DNA of 64,000 nucleotides from assembly GCF_021129155.1 (NCBI RefSeq), contig NZ_JAJOMC010000014.1, forward strand, positions 19,569-83,568, given 5' to 3'. A program made the translations under genes and the position numbers. The notes under the pieces are model-generated. The model was not told the origin of the DNA, made no database searches, and worked only from the letters and a program-made list of their open reading frames with translations. Numbering within the stretch: the stretch's first letter is position 1; each line of letters starts with the position of its first letter. The DNA is from Arthrobacter sp. AK04 (GTDB taxonomy: Bacteria; Actinomycetota; Actinomycetes; Actinomycetales; Micrococcaceae). This document shows positions 41,740-49,976 of the stretch, in pieces.

Positions 41740-43062
41740 TTGGCCATCACCTCGCAAGCCCCGCGCACAGCGTCGCGCCACATGTGGAAGTTGTTTGTGT
41801 ACAGCGGCATCGGCGCATTCATGTTCTTCGTGCCGGTAACGATAGCGGGCAAAAACACCATCATGCTGGACCATATCGTCTCGTTCCTCCAGGCGAACAT
41901 CGGTCCCGTCCTGCCCTTCTATGCGCTGGCCGTGATTGTTGCCGGTGCCGGGTACCCCTTCGTTGCCGGAACCTGGAAAAGGTCCGCGGTTGAGGTGGTC
42001 TTCTCCCTGCTGAAGGTGGTGGGGATGGTGGTGGGCTTCATGATGGTCTTCAAGGTAGGGCCCGCGTGGCTGTTTGAACCCGGCATGGGGCCGTTCCTGT
42101 TTGAAAAGCTCGTCATTCCCGTGGGGCTGCTCGTCCCCATCGGCGCGGTGTTCCTGGCGCTCCTGGTCAGCTACGGCCTGCTGGAATTCATCGGAGTCAT
42201 GGTCCAGCGCGTCATGCGCCCCATCTGGCGAACCCCCGGCCGGTCCGCGATCGACGCGGTCGCCTCCTTCGTGGGCAGCTACTCCCTTGGCCTGCTCATC
42301 ACCAACCGCGTCTACAAGGAAGGCAAATACACCGCCCGCGAGTCAGCCATCATTGCCACCGGGTTTTCGACAGTGTCCGCCACGTTCATGGTGATCGTGG
42401 CCAAGACGCTGGACCTGATGGGCCAGTGGACCGCCTACTTCTGGGTCACCTTCCTGGTCACGTTCGTTGTTACCGCCATCACCGTCAGGATCTGGCCGTT
42501 GAACAGCATTCCGGACGAGTACCACCCCGAGGCCGTGCCGCAGCCTGAGGAGGACGTTTCCGGGCGCCGGCTGTCGGTCGCGTGGCGTGAGGCCCGGCAG
42601 ACTGTGGAAGCAGCGCCCTCGCTGGCAGTGAACGTGTGGACCAACGTCCGGGACGGTGTGCTGATGGCCATGGCCATTCTCCCGTCCATCCTTTCCATCG
42701 GCCTGCTGGGTCTGGTCCTTGCCACCTACACTCCCGTGTTCGACTGGCTGGGCTTCCTCTTTTACCCCTTCACCTGGGCGCTGCAGCTGCCGGAACCCAT
42801 GCTGGTGGCCAAAGCCAGCGCCGTTGGTGTTGCAGAGATGTTCCTTCCCGCGCTCCTTGCGGCGGAGGCTGCCCCGGTGGTCAAGTTCGTTGTGGGTGTT
42901 GTGTCCGTATCCGGGATCATCTTCTTCTCCGCACTGGTGCCCTGCATCATGGCCACCGACATCCCCATTCCGGTCTGGAAGCTGGTGATCATCTGGTTCC
43001 AGCGGGTTGTCTTGACGCTGATCCTTGTGACCCCCATAGCGTTCCTGTTGTTTCCGTCCTAG
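41740..43062 (+). CDS. YjiH-family membrane protein (nucleoside-recognition 'Gate' domain)
   Basis: 440 residues with about 10-11 transmembrane helices. Two Gate-type blocks are seen: PIWRTPGRSAIDAVASFVGSYSLGLLITNRVYK in the first half and AVGVAEMFLPALLAAEAAPVVKFVVGVVSVSG in the second, as in E. coli YjiH and the SpmA/SpmB-type group. Transported substrate is unknown. The start is a TTG at 41740 chosen for the CAGGAGAC site nine bases upstream. The 198 bases between the tRNA-Met terminator and this start contain a GAGTCTC/GAGACT hairpin but no recognised riboswitch. Confidence 0.82.
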   Translation: MAITSQAPRTASRHMWKLFVYSGIGAFMFFVPVTIAGKNTIMLDHIVSFLQANIGPVLPFYALAVIVAGAGYPFVAGTWKRSAVEVVFSLLKVVGMVVGFMMVFKVGPAWLFEPGMGPFLFEKLVIPVGLLVPIGAVFLALLVSYGLLEFIGVMVQRVMRPIWRTPGRSAIDAVASFVGSYSLGLLITNRVYKEGKYTARESAIIATGFSTVSATFMVIVAKTLDLMGQWTAYFWVTFLVTFVVTAITVRIWPLNSIPDEYHPEAVPQPEEDVSGRRLSVAWREARQTVEAAPSLAVNVWTNVRDGVLMAMAILPSILSIGLLGLVLATYTPVFDWLGFLFYPFTWALQLPEPMLVAKASAVGVAEMFLPALLAAEAAPVVKFVVGVVSVSGIIFFSALVPCIMATDIPIPVWKLVIIWFQRVVLTLILVTPIAFLLFPS

Positions 43063-43092
43063 AGCACGGGGCTGGATCCACCTGAAGGTCCT

Positions 43093-43125
43093 GAGCGGGG
43101 CCGGCGACCTTGGCCGGCCCCGCTC
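43093..43125 (+). terminator. GC-rich hairpin after the YjiH-type gene
   Basis: Perfect 12-bp stem GAGCGGGGCCGG, nine-base loop, no T-tract. Confidence 0.55.
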
Positions 43126-43190
43126 CCACGTGCGTGACAACTTCCCCGTTTCGCCGTAGCTTTGCGGCAACTGAGGTTGGGGGAAAGCGC

Positions 43191-43997
43191 GTGGCCGTTC
43201 TTGACGAAATCATGGTTCCGTTCAGATGGCTCGTATCCGTGGTTATGGTCGGCTTCCACGATGCCCTGGGTGCCATCGGCATGCCGCCAGCGGACGGCTG
43301 GACCTGGACAATGTCCATCATTGGGCTGGTGCTGGTGATCCGCGCGGCAATGGTCCCGGTGTTCCTGAAACAGCTCGATGCCCAGCGCCGGATGCGGCTA
43401 CTGCAGCCGGACCTGAAGGAGCTTCAGGAAAAGTACAACGGTAAAACCGACGCGCTTTCCCGCCAGGCCATGGCCGAGGAGCAGATGGCGTTGTACGGGA
43501 AGCACGGCACCAACCCGTTCTCGGCCTGCCTTCCAGTGCTGATCCAGGTGCCGTTCTTCCTGGCCCTGTTCCAGGTCCTCTCCGGCATCAGCACAAGCGC
43601 CCGGCGAGAGCAGGGGATCGGCGCGATGTCCCATGCCCAGGTGCTGCAGTTCGATCAGTCCAGGATCTTCGACGCGCCGCTGTCCGCGTCGGTGCTGCAC
43701 GGAAGCGATGGCAACCACACTGCCGTGGCAGTCCTGACCCTCCTTATGATCCTGGTGATGATCGCGGCCCAGTTCATCGCGCAAAAGCGGATCATGGCGA
43801 GAAGTGACGCCGCCGGCGCCCCGGAAAGCCCGTTTATGAAGCAGCAAAAGCTGATCCTGTACATCCTCCCGGTGGTGTTTGGCCTGGGCGGCATCCTTTT
43901 TCCAATCGGGGTGCTCGTCTATTGGTCGGTCACCAACCTCTGGACAATGGCCCAGCAGCTCCTCGTCCGTGGCCGGCGGACATCCGGCACTGCCTAG
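43191..43997 (+). CDS. yidC: Stand-alone YidC/Oxa1-type membrane insertase
   Basis: 268 residues of the short Gram-positive YidC type. The conserved Arg of the hydrophilic groove is in the first core helix (IIGLVLVIRAAMVPVFL), followed by the cytoplasmic hairpin (KQLDAQRRMRLLQPDLKELQEKYNG) and the NPFSACLPVLIQVPFFLALF and VLVYWSVTNLWTMAQQ blocks. GTG 43191 follows GGGGGAAAG and is preferred; ATG 43212 is the next candidate. It is not next to rnpA/rpmH, where the main yidC of actinobacteria lies, so it is probably a second copy. Confidence 0.9.
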   Translation: MAVLDEIMVPFRWLVSVVMVGFHDALGAIGMPPADGWTWTMSIIGLVLVIRAAMVPVFLKQLDAQRRMRLLQPDLKELQEKYNGKTDALSRQAMAEEQMALYGKHGTNPFSACLPVLIQVPFFLALFQVLSGISTSARREQGIGAMSHAQVLQFDQSRIFDAPLSASVLHGSDGNHTAVAVLTLLMILVMIAAQFIAQKRIMARSDAAGAPESPFMKQQKLILYILPVVFGLGGILFPIGVLVYWSVTNLWTMAQQLLVRGRRTSGTA

Positions 43998-44059
43998 CCC
44001 CGCCTGGAACCAGCGTGGCAGGTCTTACGCAATGCTGCAGGCGCAGGCAGAATGGGCCA

Positions 44060-44617
44060 ATGGCTGACCTGATCTACACGGGCATCACCTCCCTGGACGG
44101 CTACCTTGCGGACAGCAACGGGAACTTCGACTGGAGTGCGCCCGATGAGGAAGTGCACGCCTTCGTCAACGACCTGGAGCGCGACGCCGGGACCTACCTT
44201 CTGGGGCGGCGCATGTACGACGTCATGTCCGTGTGGGAAACGCTGGGAGGGCCGGACGATCCGCCCGTGATCCAGGACTACGGCCGGATCTGGCGGGCGG
44301 CGGACAAGATTGTTTTCTCGGAAACCCTGGAGCTCCCGCCTGCTCCACGGACAACAGTCCGGCGCTCCTTCGATCCAGCGGCCGTCAGGGAATTGAAAGC
44401 GGACACGAGCGGCAGCATTGGTATCGGCGGCGCCACCCTGGCCGCCGCCGCTCTCCGGGCAGGGCTGGTGGACGAATGCCGGATTTTCCTCAACCCGGTG
44501 GCCGTGGGAGGCGGCCTGCGATTCCTGCCGGACGGCCTGAACCTCCGGCTCGAACTCGTGGAGGAGTGCCGGTTCGGAAACGGTGTCATGTACCTGCGTT
44601 ACCGCATGGCCCGCTGA
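44060..44617 (+). CDS. Dihydrofolate reductase-like / RibD C-terminal domain protein
   Basis: 185 residues: ADLIYTGITSLDGYLADSNGNFDW at the N-terminus, LLGRRMYDVM and GSIGIGGATLAAAALRAGLVDE are the hallmark NADPH-fold motifs of the RibD_C family. Members of this size are usually not the housekeeping DHFR, so the substrate is uncertain. ATG has a weak -10-like CAGAAT six bases upstream. The 63 bases to the next gene on the same strand hold nothing clear. Confidence 0.85.
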   Translation: MADLIYTGITSLDGYLADSNGNFDWSAPDEEVHAFVNDLERDAGTYLLGRRMYDVMSVWETLGGPDDPPVIQDYGRIWRAADKIVFSETLELPPAPRTTVRRSFDPAAVRELKADTSGSIGIGGATLAAAALRAGLVDECRIFLNPVAVGGGLRFLPDGLNLRLELVEECRFGNGVMYLRYRMAR

Positions 44618-44680
44618 GACCGGCAGGCGCCGACGCGCCGGTGGCGTGGCATCGGCGGGCCGGGGGAGCAGAATAGGGCC

Positions 44681-45337
44681 ATGACCCGAATCGCAATCAT
44701 TGGCGGCCACGGCAAAGTGGCCCTGCACCTGTCCAGCCTCCTCACGGACGAGGGGCACAGCGTCACCTCGTTCATCCGCAACCCGGACCATGCGGGCGAC
44801 GTTGCAGGAACGGGCGCAACGCCGTCGGTCCTCGATGTGGAGAATGCGACGACGGCGGAGATCGCCGCTGCGCTGAAGGGACACGACGCCGTGGTCTGGT
44901 CCGCAGGCGCTGGCGGCGGGGACCCGGCGCGGACGTACGCGGTGGACCGTGATGCTGCCATCAGGTCGATGGATGCCGCAGCGGAGGCCGGCGTGGGGCG
45001 CTACGTGATGGTCTCCTACCTGGGAGCCGGCAGGAACCATGGCGTGCCGGAAAGCAACAGCTTCTTTGCGTATGCCGAAGCGAAGGCCGCCGCCGACGAC
45101 TACCTGCGCACCACAGGCCTCGCGTGGACCATCCTGGGCCCCGGATCCCTGACGGACAAGCCGGGGAGCGGCCTGATCGACGTCGACCCCTCCCCGGAGG
45201 GCAGCCGCGAAACCTCCCGCAGCAACACCGCAAGCGTGGCCGTGGCCGTCCTGGAAATGCCGGAGACAGCGGGCAGGACCATCGAGTTCTGTGACGGCAG
45301 CCTGCCTATCGCCGCCGCCTTGGAGCCGCCCGCGTAA
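44681..45337 (+). CDS. NAD(P)-binding atypical SDR (NmrA/YwnB-like)
   Basis: 218 residues; begins with the dinucleotide loop IAIIGGHGKVALHLSSLL and lacks the classical YxxxK (a YAEAKAAAD stretch near residue 128 may substitute). RYVMVSYLGAG is typical of SDR_a5 proteins similar to flavin reductase/biliverdin reductase B-like enzymes. Function unknown. It converges on the ROK regulator gene with a 12-base gap. Confidence 0.83.
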   Translation: MTRIAIIGGHGKVALHLSSLLTDEGHSVTSFIRNPDHAGDVAGTGATPSVLDVENATTAEIAAALKGHDAVVWSAGAGGGDPARTYAVDRDAAIRSMDAAAEAGVGRYVMVSYLGAGRNHGVPESNSFFAYAEAKAAADDYLRTTGLAWTILGPGSLTDKPGSGLIDVDPSPEGSRETSRSNTASVAVAVLEMPETAGRTIEFCDGSLPIAAALEPPA

Positions 45338-45349
45338 CGTGAGGCTCTT

Positions 45350-46576
45350 CTAGGAAACGGGCTGGGCAGGCTTCGGGAACGAAGCGGGGTAAAGGTCCAG
45401 TGCGTGCTCTTCGACGTAATCCAGCGCGAGGCGGATGGCTCCGATGGAAACGATGCCGTCGCCAAGGGAGGATGCCTCCACACGCGGCGGAGTGAAGGTA
45501 AAGTTCGGCAGCTGCTCTTCGATGGCGGGGATAAGTGTGCGCGCAGAGGCTGCGACGGCTCCCGCGAGGACGACGAGTTCAGGGTTTACGAGCGTGCTCA
45601 CGGAACCGATCACACGGGCCATGCGGTGTGCCACCCGGTTGAGGACATCCTGGGCGACCTGGTCACCGTCCCCGGCAGCGGCAAACACCATTTCGGCCGT
45701 GAGGCGTTCCGCTGCGCCGCCGCAGAGCTCGCCCAGCTGCGTTTTGGCGCCGGCGGCGAGCGCTTCCTGGCCCCACAGCGCTACGTAATGCGCGATGCCG
45801 AGGGTGTCGCCAACCCCTTCGACATTGCCCAGGTAGCCCAGCTCGCCGAAGCCGCCAAGCTGCCCGTGCAGCAGGCGGCCGGATTCCAGGATGCCGGCGC
45901 CAAGACGATCCCCGGTAAGCATAACGACGAGGTTGTCGACGCCCTGGGCCATGCCCCGCCAGCGTTCAGCCAGCGCGGCAAGATTGGCATCGTTCTCCAG
46001 CAGCACGTGCCAGCCGTGCCGCTCGGACACCAGCCGGCGGACATCAAAAGACTTCCAGAATTCCTGGACGGTGAGGACTTCGCCGTCGCGGCTTACCGGT
46101 GCGGCGACCCCCACGGATACGGCCAGGACAGAGTCCGCGGACACCGCCGCCTTCTCCAAGGCCTCCGCGGCGATGCGGTCCAGCACGTCGGCGCGCTCAT
46201 CAGCGGGCACGTTGTAGGCGCGGAAGGGCGTGGTCACCCTGGAGAGGGCCTTGCCCGCCATGTCGGCGACGATGGTCGTGATTTTGTTGGCCCCGATGTC
46301 GATGCCGAGAACGCTGGCTGCGCGGTCGTCGAAAACGAACCTGCGCGCCGGCCTGCCTTTGACATATCCCTCGGCGCCCCGCTGGTTTTCCAGTTCCTGG
46401 AGCCATCCGAGCCGGACAAGCTCATCGCAAATCGAGATGACCGTGGCCCGGGAGAGCCCGGTGGCCGCCATGAGGTCCGTGCCCGTCATGATGCCGGCCC
46501 CGCGCATCGCCTTGAGCATCGCACTGGCGTTGACCCGCCGCACCAACTGTGTTGACGGTGCAGTATCAGTCATCAT
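45350..46576 (-). CDS. ROK-family transcriptional repressor of the alpha-glucoside locus
   Basis: 408 residues. N-terminal winged helix-turn-helix (about residues 10-75, MTGTDLMAATGLSRATVISICDELVRLGWL) followed by a ROK sugar-kinase-like fold with the N-terminal phosphate loop VLGIDIGANKIT. The canonical CxCGxxGCxE zinc motif of ROK proteins is largely absent; only ELCGGAAERL remains, so kinase activity is unlikely. Divergent from the sugar importer, with three copies of an AT-rich operator-like motif near its own promoter and those of the importer and second glucosidase. Two adjacent ATGs; the first has GGGAG upstream. Confidence 0.9.
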   Translation of the reverse strand: MMTDTAPSTQLVRRVNASAMLKAMRGAGIMTGTDLMAATGLSRATVISICDELVRLGWLQELENQRGAEGYVKGRPARRFVFDDRAASVLGIDIGANKITTIVADMAGKALSRVTTPFRAYNVPADERADVLDRIAAEALEKAAVSADSVLAVSVGVAAPVSRDGEVLTVQEFWKSFDVRRLVSERHGWHVLLENDANLAALAERWRGMAQGVDNLVVMLTGDRLGAGILESGRLLHGQLGGFGELGYLGNVEGVGDTLGIAHYVALWGQEALAAGAKTQLGELCGGAAERLTAEMVFAAAGDGDQVAQDVLNRVAHRMARVIGSVSTLVNPELVVLAGAVAASARTLIPAIEEQLPNFTFTPPRVEASSLGDGIVSIGAIRLALDYVEEHALDLYPASFPKPAQPVS

Positions 46577-46625
46577 CGCGCGCTCCCACTTTGGCCTGCT
46601 ACAGGATGTATCCGCAGGTGATTCT

Positions 46626-46643
46626 AAATTTAGGTCATAAATA
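46626..46643. promoter_or_regulatory. Probable ROK operator, site 1 (regulator side)
   Basis: AAATTTAGGTCATAAATA, 50 bases before the ROK start and upstream of the importer promoter. Matches site 3 at 14 of 18 positions. Unusually AT-rich for this genome. Confidence 0.6.
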
Positions 46644-46670
46644 TAGCCGAGGAAACATATTCCGCAGTCC

Positions 46671-46700
46671 TTGACCTCTGCGCGGTCCGCCCGCCATACT
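46671..46700 (+). promoter_or_regulatory. Promoter of the alpha-glucoside importer operon
   Basis: -35 TTGACC (46671-46676), 18-base spacer, -10 CATACT (46695-46700). Predicted start near 46707 gives a leader of about 95 bases. Operator site 2 overlaps the initially transcribed region. Confidence 0.5.
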
Positions 46701-46713
46701 AACGATAGGAGCT

Positions 46714-46731
46714 AAATTTACCTCTTATATC
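46714..46731. promoter_or_regulatory. Probable ROK operator, site 2 (importer side)
   Basis: AAATTTACCTCTTATATC, starting about seven bases after the predicted transcription start; a repressor bound here would block elongation. More diverged than sites 1 and 3. Confidence 0.5.
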
Positions 46732-46802
46732 AACTTGCGGCGACGCATCAGCCGTCCCCGCCGTGATCATGCGGCGTTCTGCCGCACCACGAAAGGACGA
46801 GG

Positions 46803-48074
46803 GTGTCTTTGAAACTGACGCGCACACTACGCATGGCAGCGCTTGGCCTGTGCCTGGCCCTCCTTGCCGGCCTCCTCTCGGGCTGCACGGGGGACCCAGG
46901 CAAGGAGACGATCCGCTTCACGTTCAGCAAGCGGGAGGCCATCGGCTTCATGACGAAACTGGTGGCCGATTACAACGCCTCGCAGGACAGCACGGAGGTC
47001 GTCCTCGACACCTCCGGCGTCGACGTCGTCTCAGCGAGTTTTGTGCGGGGCAATCCGCCGGACATCGCGCTGGCGAACTACAACATGGAAACGGCAAGGT
47101 TTGTGCAGCGCGGTGCGTTGAGCGACCTGTCCGGAACGCAGGCCGCAACCCGCATCCGGAAGGACCTGCAGCCACTGATGGACCAGTACGGCTCTTATCC
47201 GGGCCGGACCAGCGCGCTGCCCTACTCGGTCATGGCGTCCTCGGTGATCTACAACAAAGAGATCTTTGCCGCGCACGGCATCCAGGTGCCCAAGACCTGG
47301 AGCGAGCTGCTGGCGGCGTGTGACGCGCTCAAAGCCGCCGGTGTGACACCGTTCTACGCCACCTGGAAGGACGACTGGACGGTTGCCCAGGGATGGTTTG
47401 ACTACTCCGTAGGCGGCCAGGTGGACACCATCGACTTCTTTGAGAAGCTTGCCGAAGCCGGCACGGACGTGGGACCTGACTCGCCGGTGTCGTTTCAAAA
47501 GGACTTTGAACAGCCCGTCGAGAAGATGCTGAAGCTGGCGGGCAGCTATGTCAACAAAGACGCCGCCAGCCGGGGCTATGGCGACGGCAACCTCGCGTTT
47601 TCGCAGGGCAAGGCGGCCATGTACCTGCAGGGCCCCTGGGCATTCAGCGAGATCGCGAAGACTGCTCCCGATCTTCAGCTGGGAACCTTTCCGCTGCCGA
47701 TGACGGAGAATCCCGATGACCTGAGCGTGCGGGTCAATGTCGATCTCGCGGCATGGATTCCGGAGGAATCCAAGCACAAGGACGCTGCGCGCGACTTCCT
47801 GGAGTATCTCTACCGGCCGGAAATCATTGAAGAGTACAACAAGTCGCAGCTGGGCTTCACGCCCACCACCGATGCCGACGCAGCTCCGGACCCGCGAATC
47901 GAGGGCATGGTGGAGTACTACGAAAACGGCGATGTGTACCAAGGTCCGTCGGTGCTGGTGCCGCGCACCATCCCCATCATGAATTACACCCAGGCGCTCG
48001 TGTTGGGCGCAGATCCTGCAGCCACCTTCCGCACACTCGACGCAGACTGGGCGCGGCTGGCGTACCGCCAGTAG
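46803..48074 (+). CDS. Sugar-binding lipoprotein of ABC importer (alpha-glucoside locus)
   Basis: 423 residues, SBP_bac_1 family. Signal peptide with lipobox LSGC (Cys at about residue 28), then the mature lobe starting ETIRFTFSKREAIGFMTKLVADYN. GRTSALPYSVMASSVIYNKEIF and GKAAMYLQGPWAF are typical of maltose/trehalose/cellobiose-type binding proteins. Start is GTG 46803 after AAAGGA. First gene of an operon of binding protein, two permeases and GH13 glucosidase, divergent from the ROK regulator. Confidence 0.92.
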   Translation: MSLKLTRTLRMAALGLCLALLAGLLSGCTGDPGKETIRFTFSKREAIGFMTKLVADYNASQDSTEVVLDTSGVDVVSASFVRGNPPDIALANYNMETARFVQRGALSDLSGTQAATRIRKDLQPLMDQYGSYPGRTSALPYSVMASSVIYNKEIFAAHGIQVPKTWSELLAACDALKAAGVTPFYATWKDDWTVAQGWFDYSVGGQVDTIDFFEKLAEAGTDVGPDSPVSFQKDFEQPVEKMLKLAGSYVNKDAASRGYGDGNLAFSQGKAAMYLQGPWAFSEIAKTAPDLQLGTFPLPMTENPDDLSVRVNVDLAAWIPEESKHKDAARDFLEYLYRPEIIEEYNKSQLGFTPTTDADAAPDPRIEGMVEYYENGDVYQGPSVLVPRTIPIMNYTQALVLGADPAATFRTLDADWARLAYRQ

Positions 48075-48097
48075 CGCAGAACAAGGGAGCCAGACAC

Positions 48098-49009
48098 ATG
48101 TCCACCACCACAGCAACCAGACGGGGGCAGGCCCGCCCCGAAAACCGCCGCCGGCGGCGGGTCGAACCGATCTTCTACCTTTTCCTCTTGCCCAGCCTCG
48201 TTCTCTTTACCCTGGCGATCACGGTTCCCGGCCTCGTTGGCATCTTTTTCAGCTTCACGGACTCCATCGGAATCGGCGACTGGGAGTTCGCCGGACTGAC
48301 CAACTACATAGCGATTTTCAGCGATCCGGCCATTCTGCAGAGCTACCTGTTCACCTTCGGCTTCTCCATCGTCACCGTGCTGGTGGTGAATGTCATCGCC
48401 TTCCTCCTGGCCGTGGGGCTCACGTCGCAGATCCGCATGAAGACAGCGCTGCGAACCATCTTCGTCATCCCCATGGTGGTCTCCGGCATCATCATCGCCT
48501 ATGTTTTCAACTTCCTGTTTTCGAACTCGCTGCCCGCTGCGGGTGCGGCGGCAGGCGTCTCCTGGCTGGAAACGAGCCTCCTGGCAAACCCTGACCTTGC
48601 ATGGATCGCCATCGTGGTGGTTACCGCATGGCAGGCGGTGCCCGGGGCGCTGCTGATCTACATCGCCGGCCTCGTCTCGATTCCGGGGGACGTGTACGAG
48701 GCTGCGGAGATCGATGGCGCGAGCAAGTTCCAGCAGCTCCTGAAGATCACCGCTCCGCTTGTGGCCGGCTACGTGGTGATCAACATCATTCTCGGATTCA
48801 AGGGCTTCCTTAACGCCTACGACATCATCGTTGGACTCACGAACGGTGGCCCGGGAACCTCAACAAGAAGCAGTGCGATGACCGTCATCGCCGGCTTCAA
48901 CGGTGGCGATTATGCCTACCAGATGGCCAACGCGACGATCTTCTTTGTCGTCGCTGTCCTCATCTCTCTCCTGCAGCTGTCGCTGACTCGCGGACGGAAC
49001 ACACTCTAA
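48098..49009 (+). CDS. Sugar ABC transporter permease, MalF-like
   Basis: 303 residues, six transmembrane helices after an Arg-rich N-terminus. Coupling loop YEAAEIDGASKFQQLLKITAPLVAGYV. It lies 23 bases after the binding-protein gene and its stop overlaps the next start by one base (TAATG). Partner of the MalG-like subunit. Confidence 0.92.
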   Translation: MSTTTATRRGQARPENRRRRRVEPIFYLFLLPSLVLFTLAITVPGLVGIFFSFTDSIGIGDWEFAGLTNYIAIFSDPAILQSYLFTFGFSIVTVLVVNVIAFLLAVGLTSQIRMKTALRTIFVIPMVVSGIIIAYVFNFLFSNSLPAAGAAAGVSWLETSLLANPDLAWIAIVVVTAWQAVPGALLIYIAGLVSIPGDVYEAAEIDGASKFQQLLKITAPLVAGYVVINIILGFKGFLNAYDIIVGLTNGGPGTSTRSSAMTVIAGFNGGDYAYQMANATIFFVVAVLISLLQLSLTRGRNTL

Positions 49010-49920
49010 TGACCACTCCATCAACCCTCACCGCCGAGGAACTCCACCACACCGAACAAACCCCTGCCGGGAACGGACGGCGACGCCCGGGCCTGAAGGT
49101 CGAGCGGGTGAACTGGCCGGGCACCACCATCCTGGTCCTCTGCGCTGTCACGGTCCTGCTTCCGCTCTACGTGACCGTTTCCATGGCCTTCAAAACCCAA
49201 GGGCAGGCTGTGGACGGCAATGCGTTCTCATTCCCTGCCCCCTTCAGCATCGACGGCTTCGTCCAGGCGTGGACCCTGACGAACTTCCCCGTCGGCGCCG
49301 CAATGTCGTTGCTGGTCACGGCAGGGACCGTTGTAGCGACGATCGTGCTGGCCGCATTTGCCTCGTATGCGATTGTGCGCAACTGGGAACGCAGGTTGTT
49401 CCGGTATTCCTTCTACTACCTGCTCGCGGCAATGTTCATTCCTTTCCCGGTCGTAGCGCTGCCGCAAATCCAGATGACCGGCCGCCTGGGCCTGGACAAC
49501 CCGCTCGGCGTGATCCTGCTCGCCACCATGTTCCAGTTGAGCTTCAGCGTGCTGCTGTTCACGGCGTTCCTGCGGTCGATCCCCATGGAACTGGAAGAGA
49601 GCGCACGTATTGACGGCGCCACCACCTGGCAGACGTTCTGGAAACTGATCTTTCCCCTGCTGGCGCCGATGAGCGCCACGGTCGGCATTTTTGCCTTCCT
49701 CTACGCCTGGAATGACTTCATGATGCCTTCGCTGATCATCTCCGACCCGGCACTGCAAACCCTTCCAGTGCGGCAGAACCTGTTCCAGACCCAGTTCAGC
49801 AACAACTACCACGTGTCCTTTGCGTCCTATCTGATGGCCATGGCTCCGGCTATCGTGGCTTATCTCTTTACCCAGCGGTGGGTCATGGCCGGCGTCACGC
49901 AGGGTGCCGTCAAAGGCTGA
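49009..49920 (+). CDS. Sugar ABC transporter permease, MalG-like
   Basis: 303 residues, six transmembrane helices; coupling loop EESARIDGATTWQTFWKLIFPLLAP. The operon has no ATPase gene, so energy must come from a shared MsiK-like subunit. It is followed after about 55 bases by the first glucosidase, consistent with uptake then cytoplasmic hydrolysis. Confidence 0.92.
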   Translation: MTTPSTLTAEELHHTEQTPAGNGRRRPGLKVERVNWPGTTILVLCAVTVLLPLYVTVSMAFKTQGQAVDGNAFSFPAPFSIDGFVQAWTLTNFPVGAAMSLLVTAGTVVATIVLAAFASYAIVRNWERRLFRYSFYYLLAAMFIPFPVVALPQIQMTGRLGLDNPLGVILLATMFQLSFSVLLFTAFLRSIPMELEESARIDGATTWQTFWKLIFPLLAPMSATVGIFAFLYAWNDFMMPSLIISDPALQTLPVRQNLFQTQFSNNYHVSFASYLMAMAPAIVAYLFTQRWVMAGVTQGAVKG

Positions 49921-49976
49921 GTACCGCCAGCATGCACGCCATCAACAACTCCAGCACCCCGGAAAGGGGAAACCGC

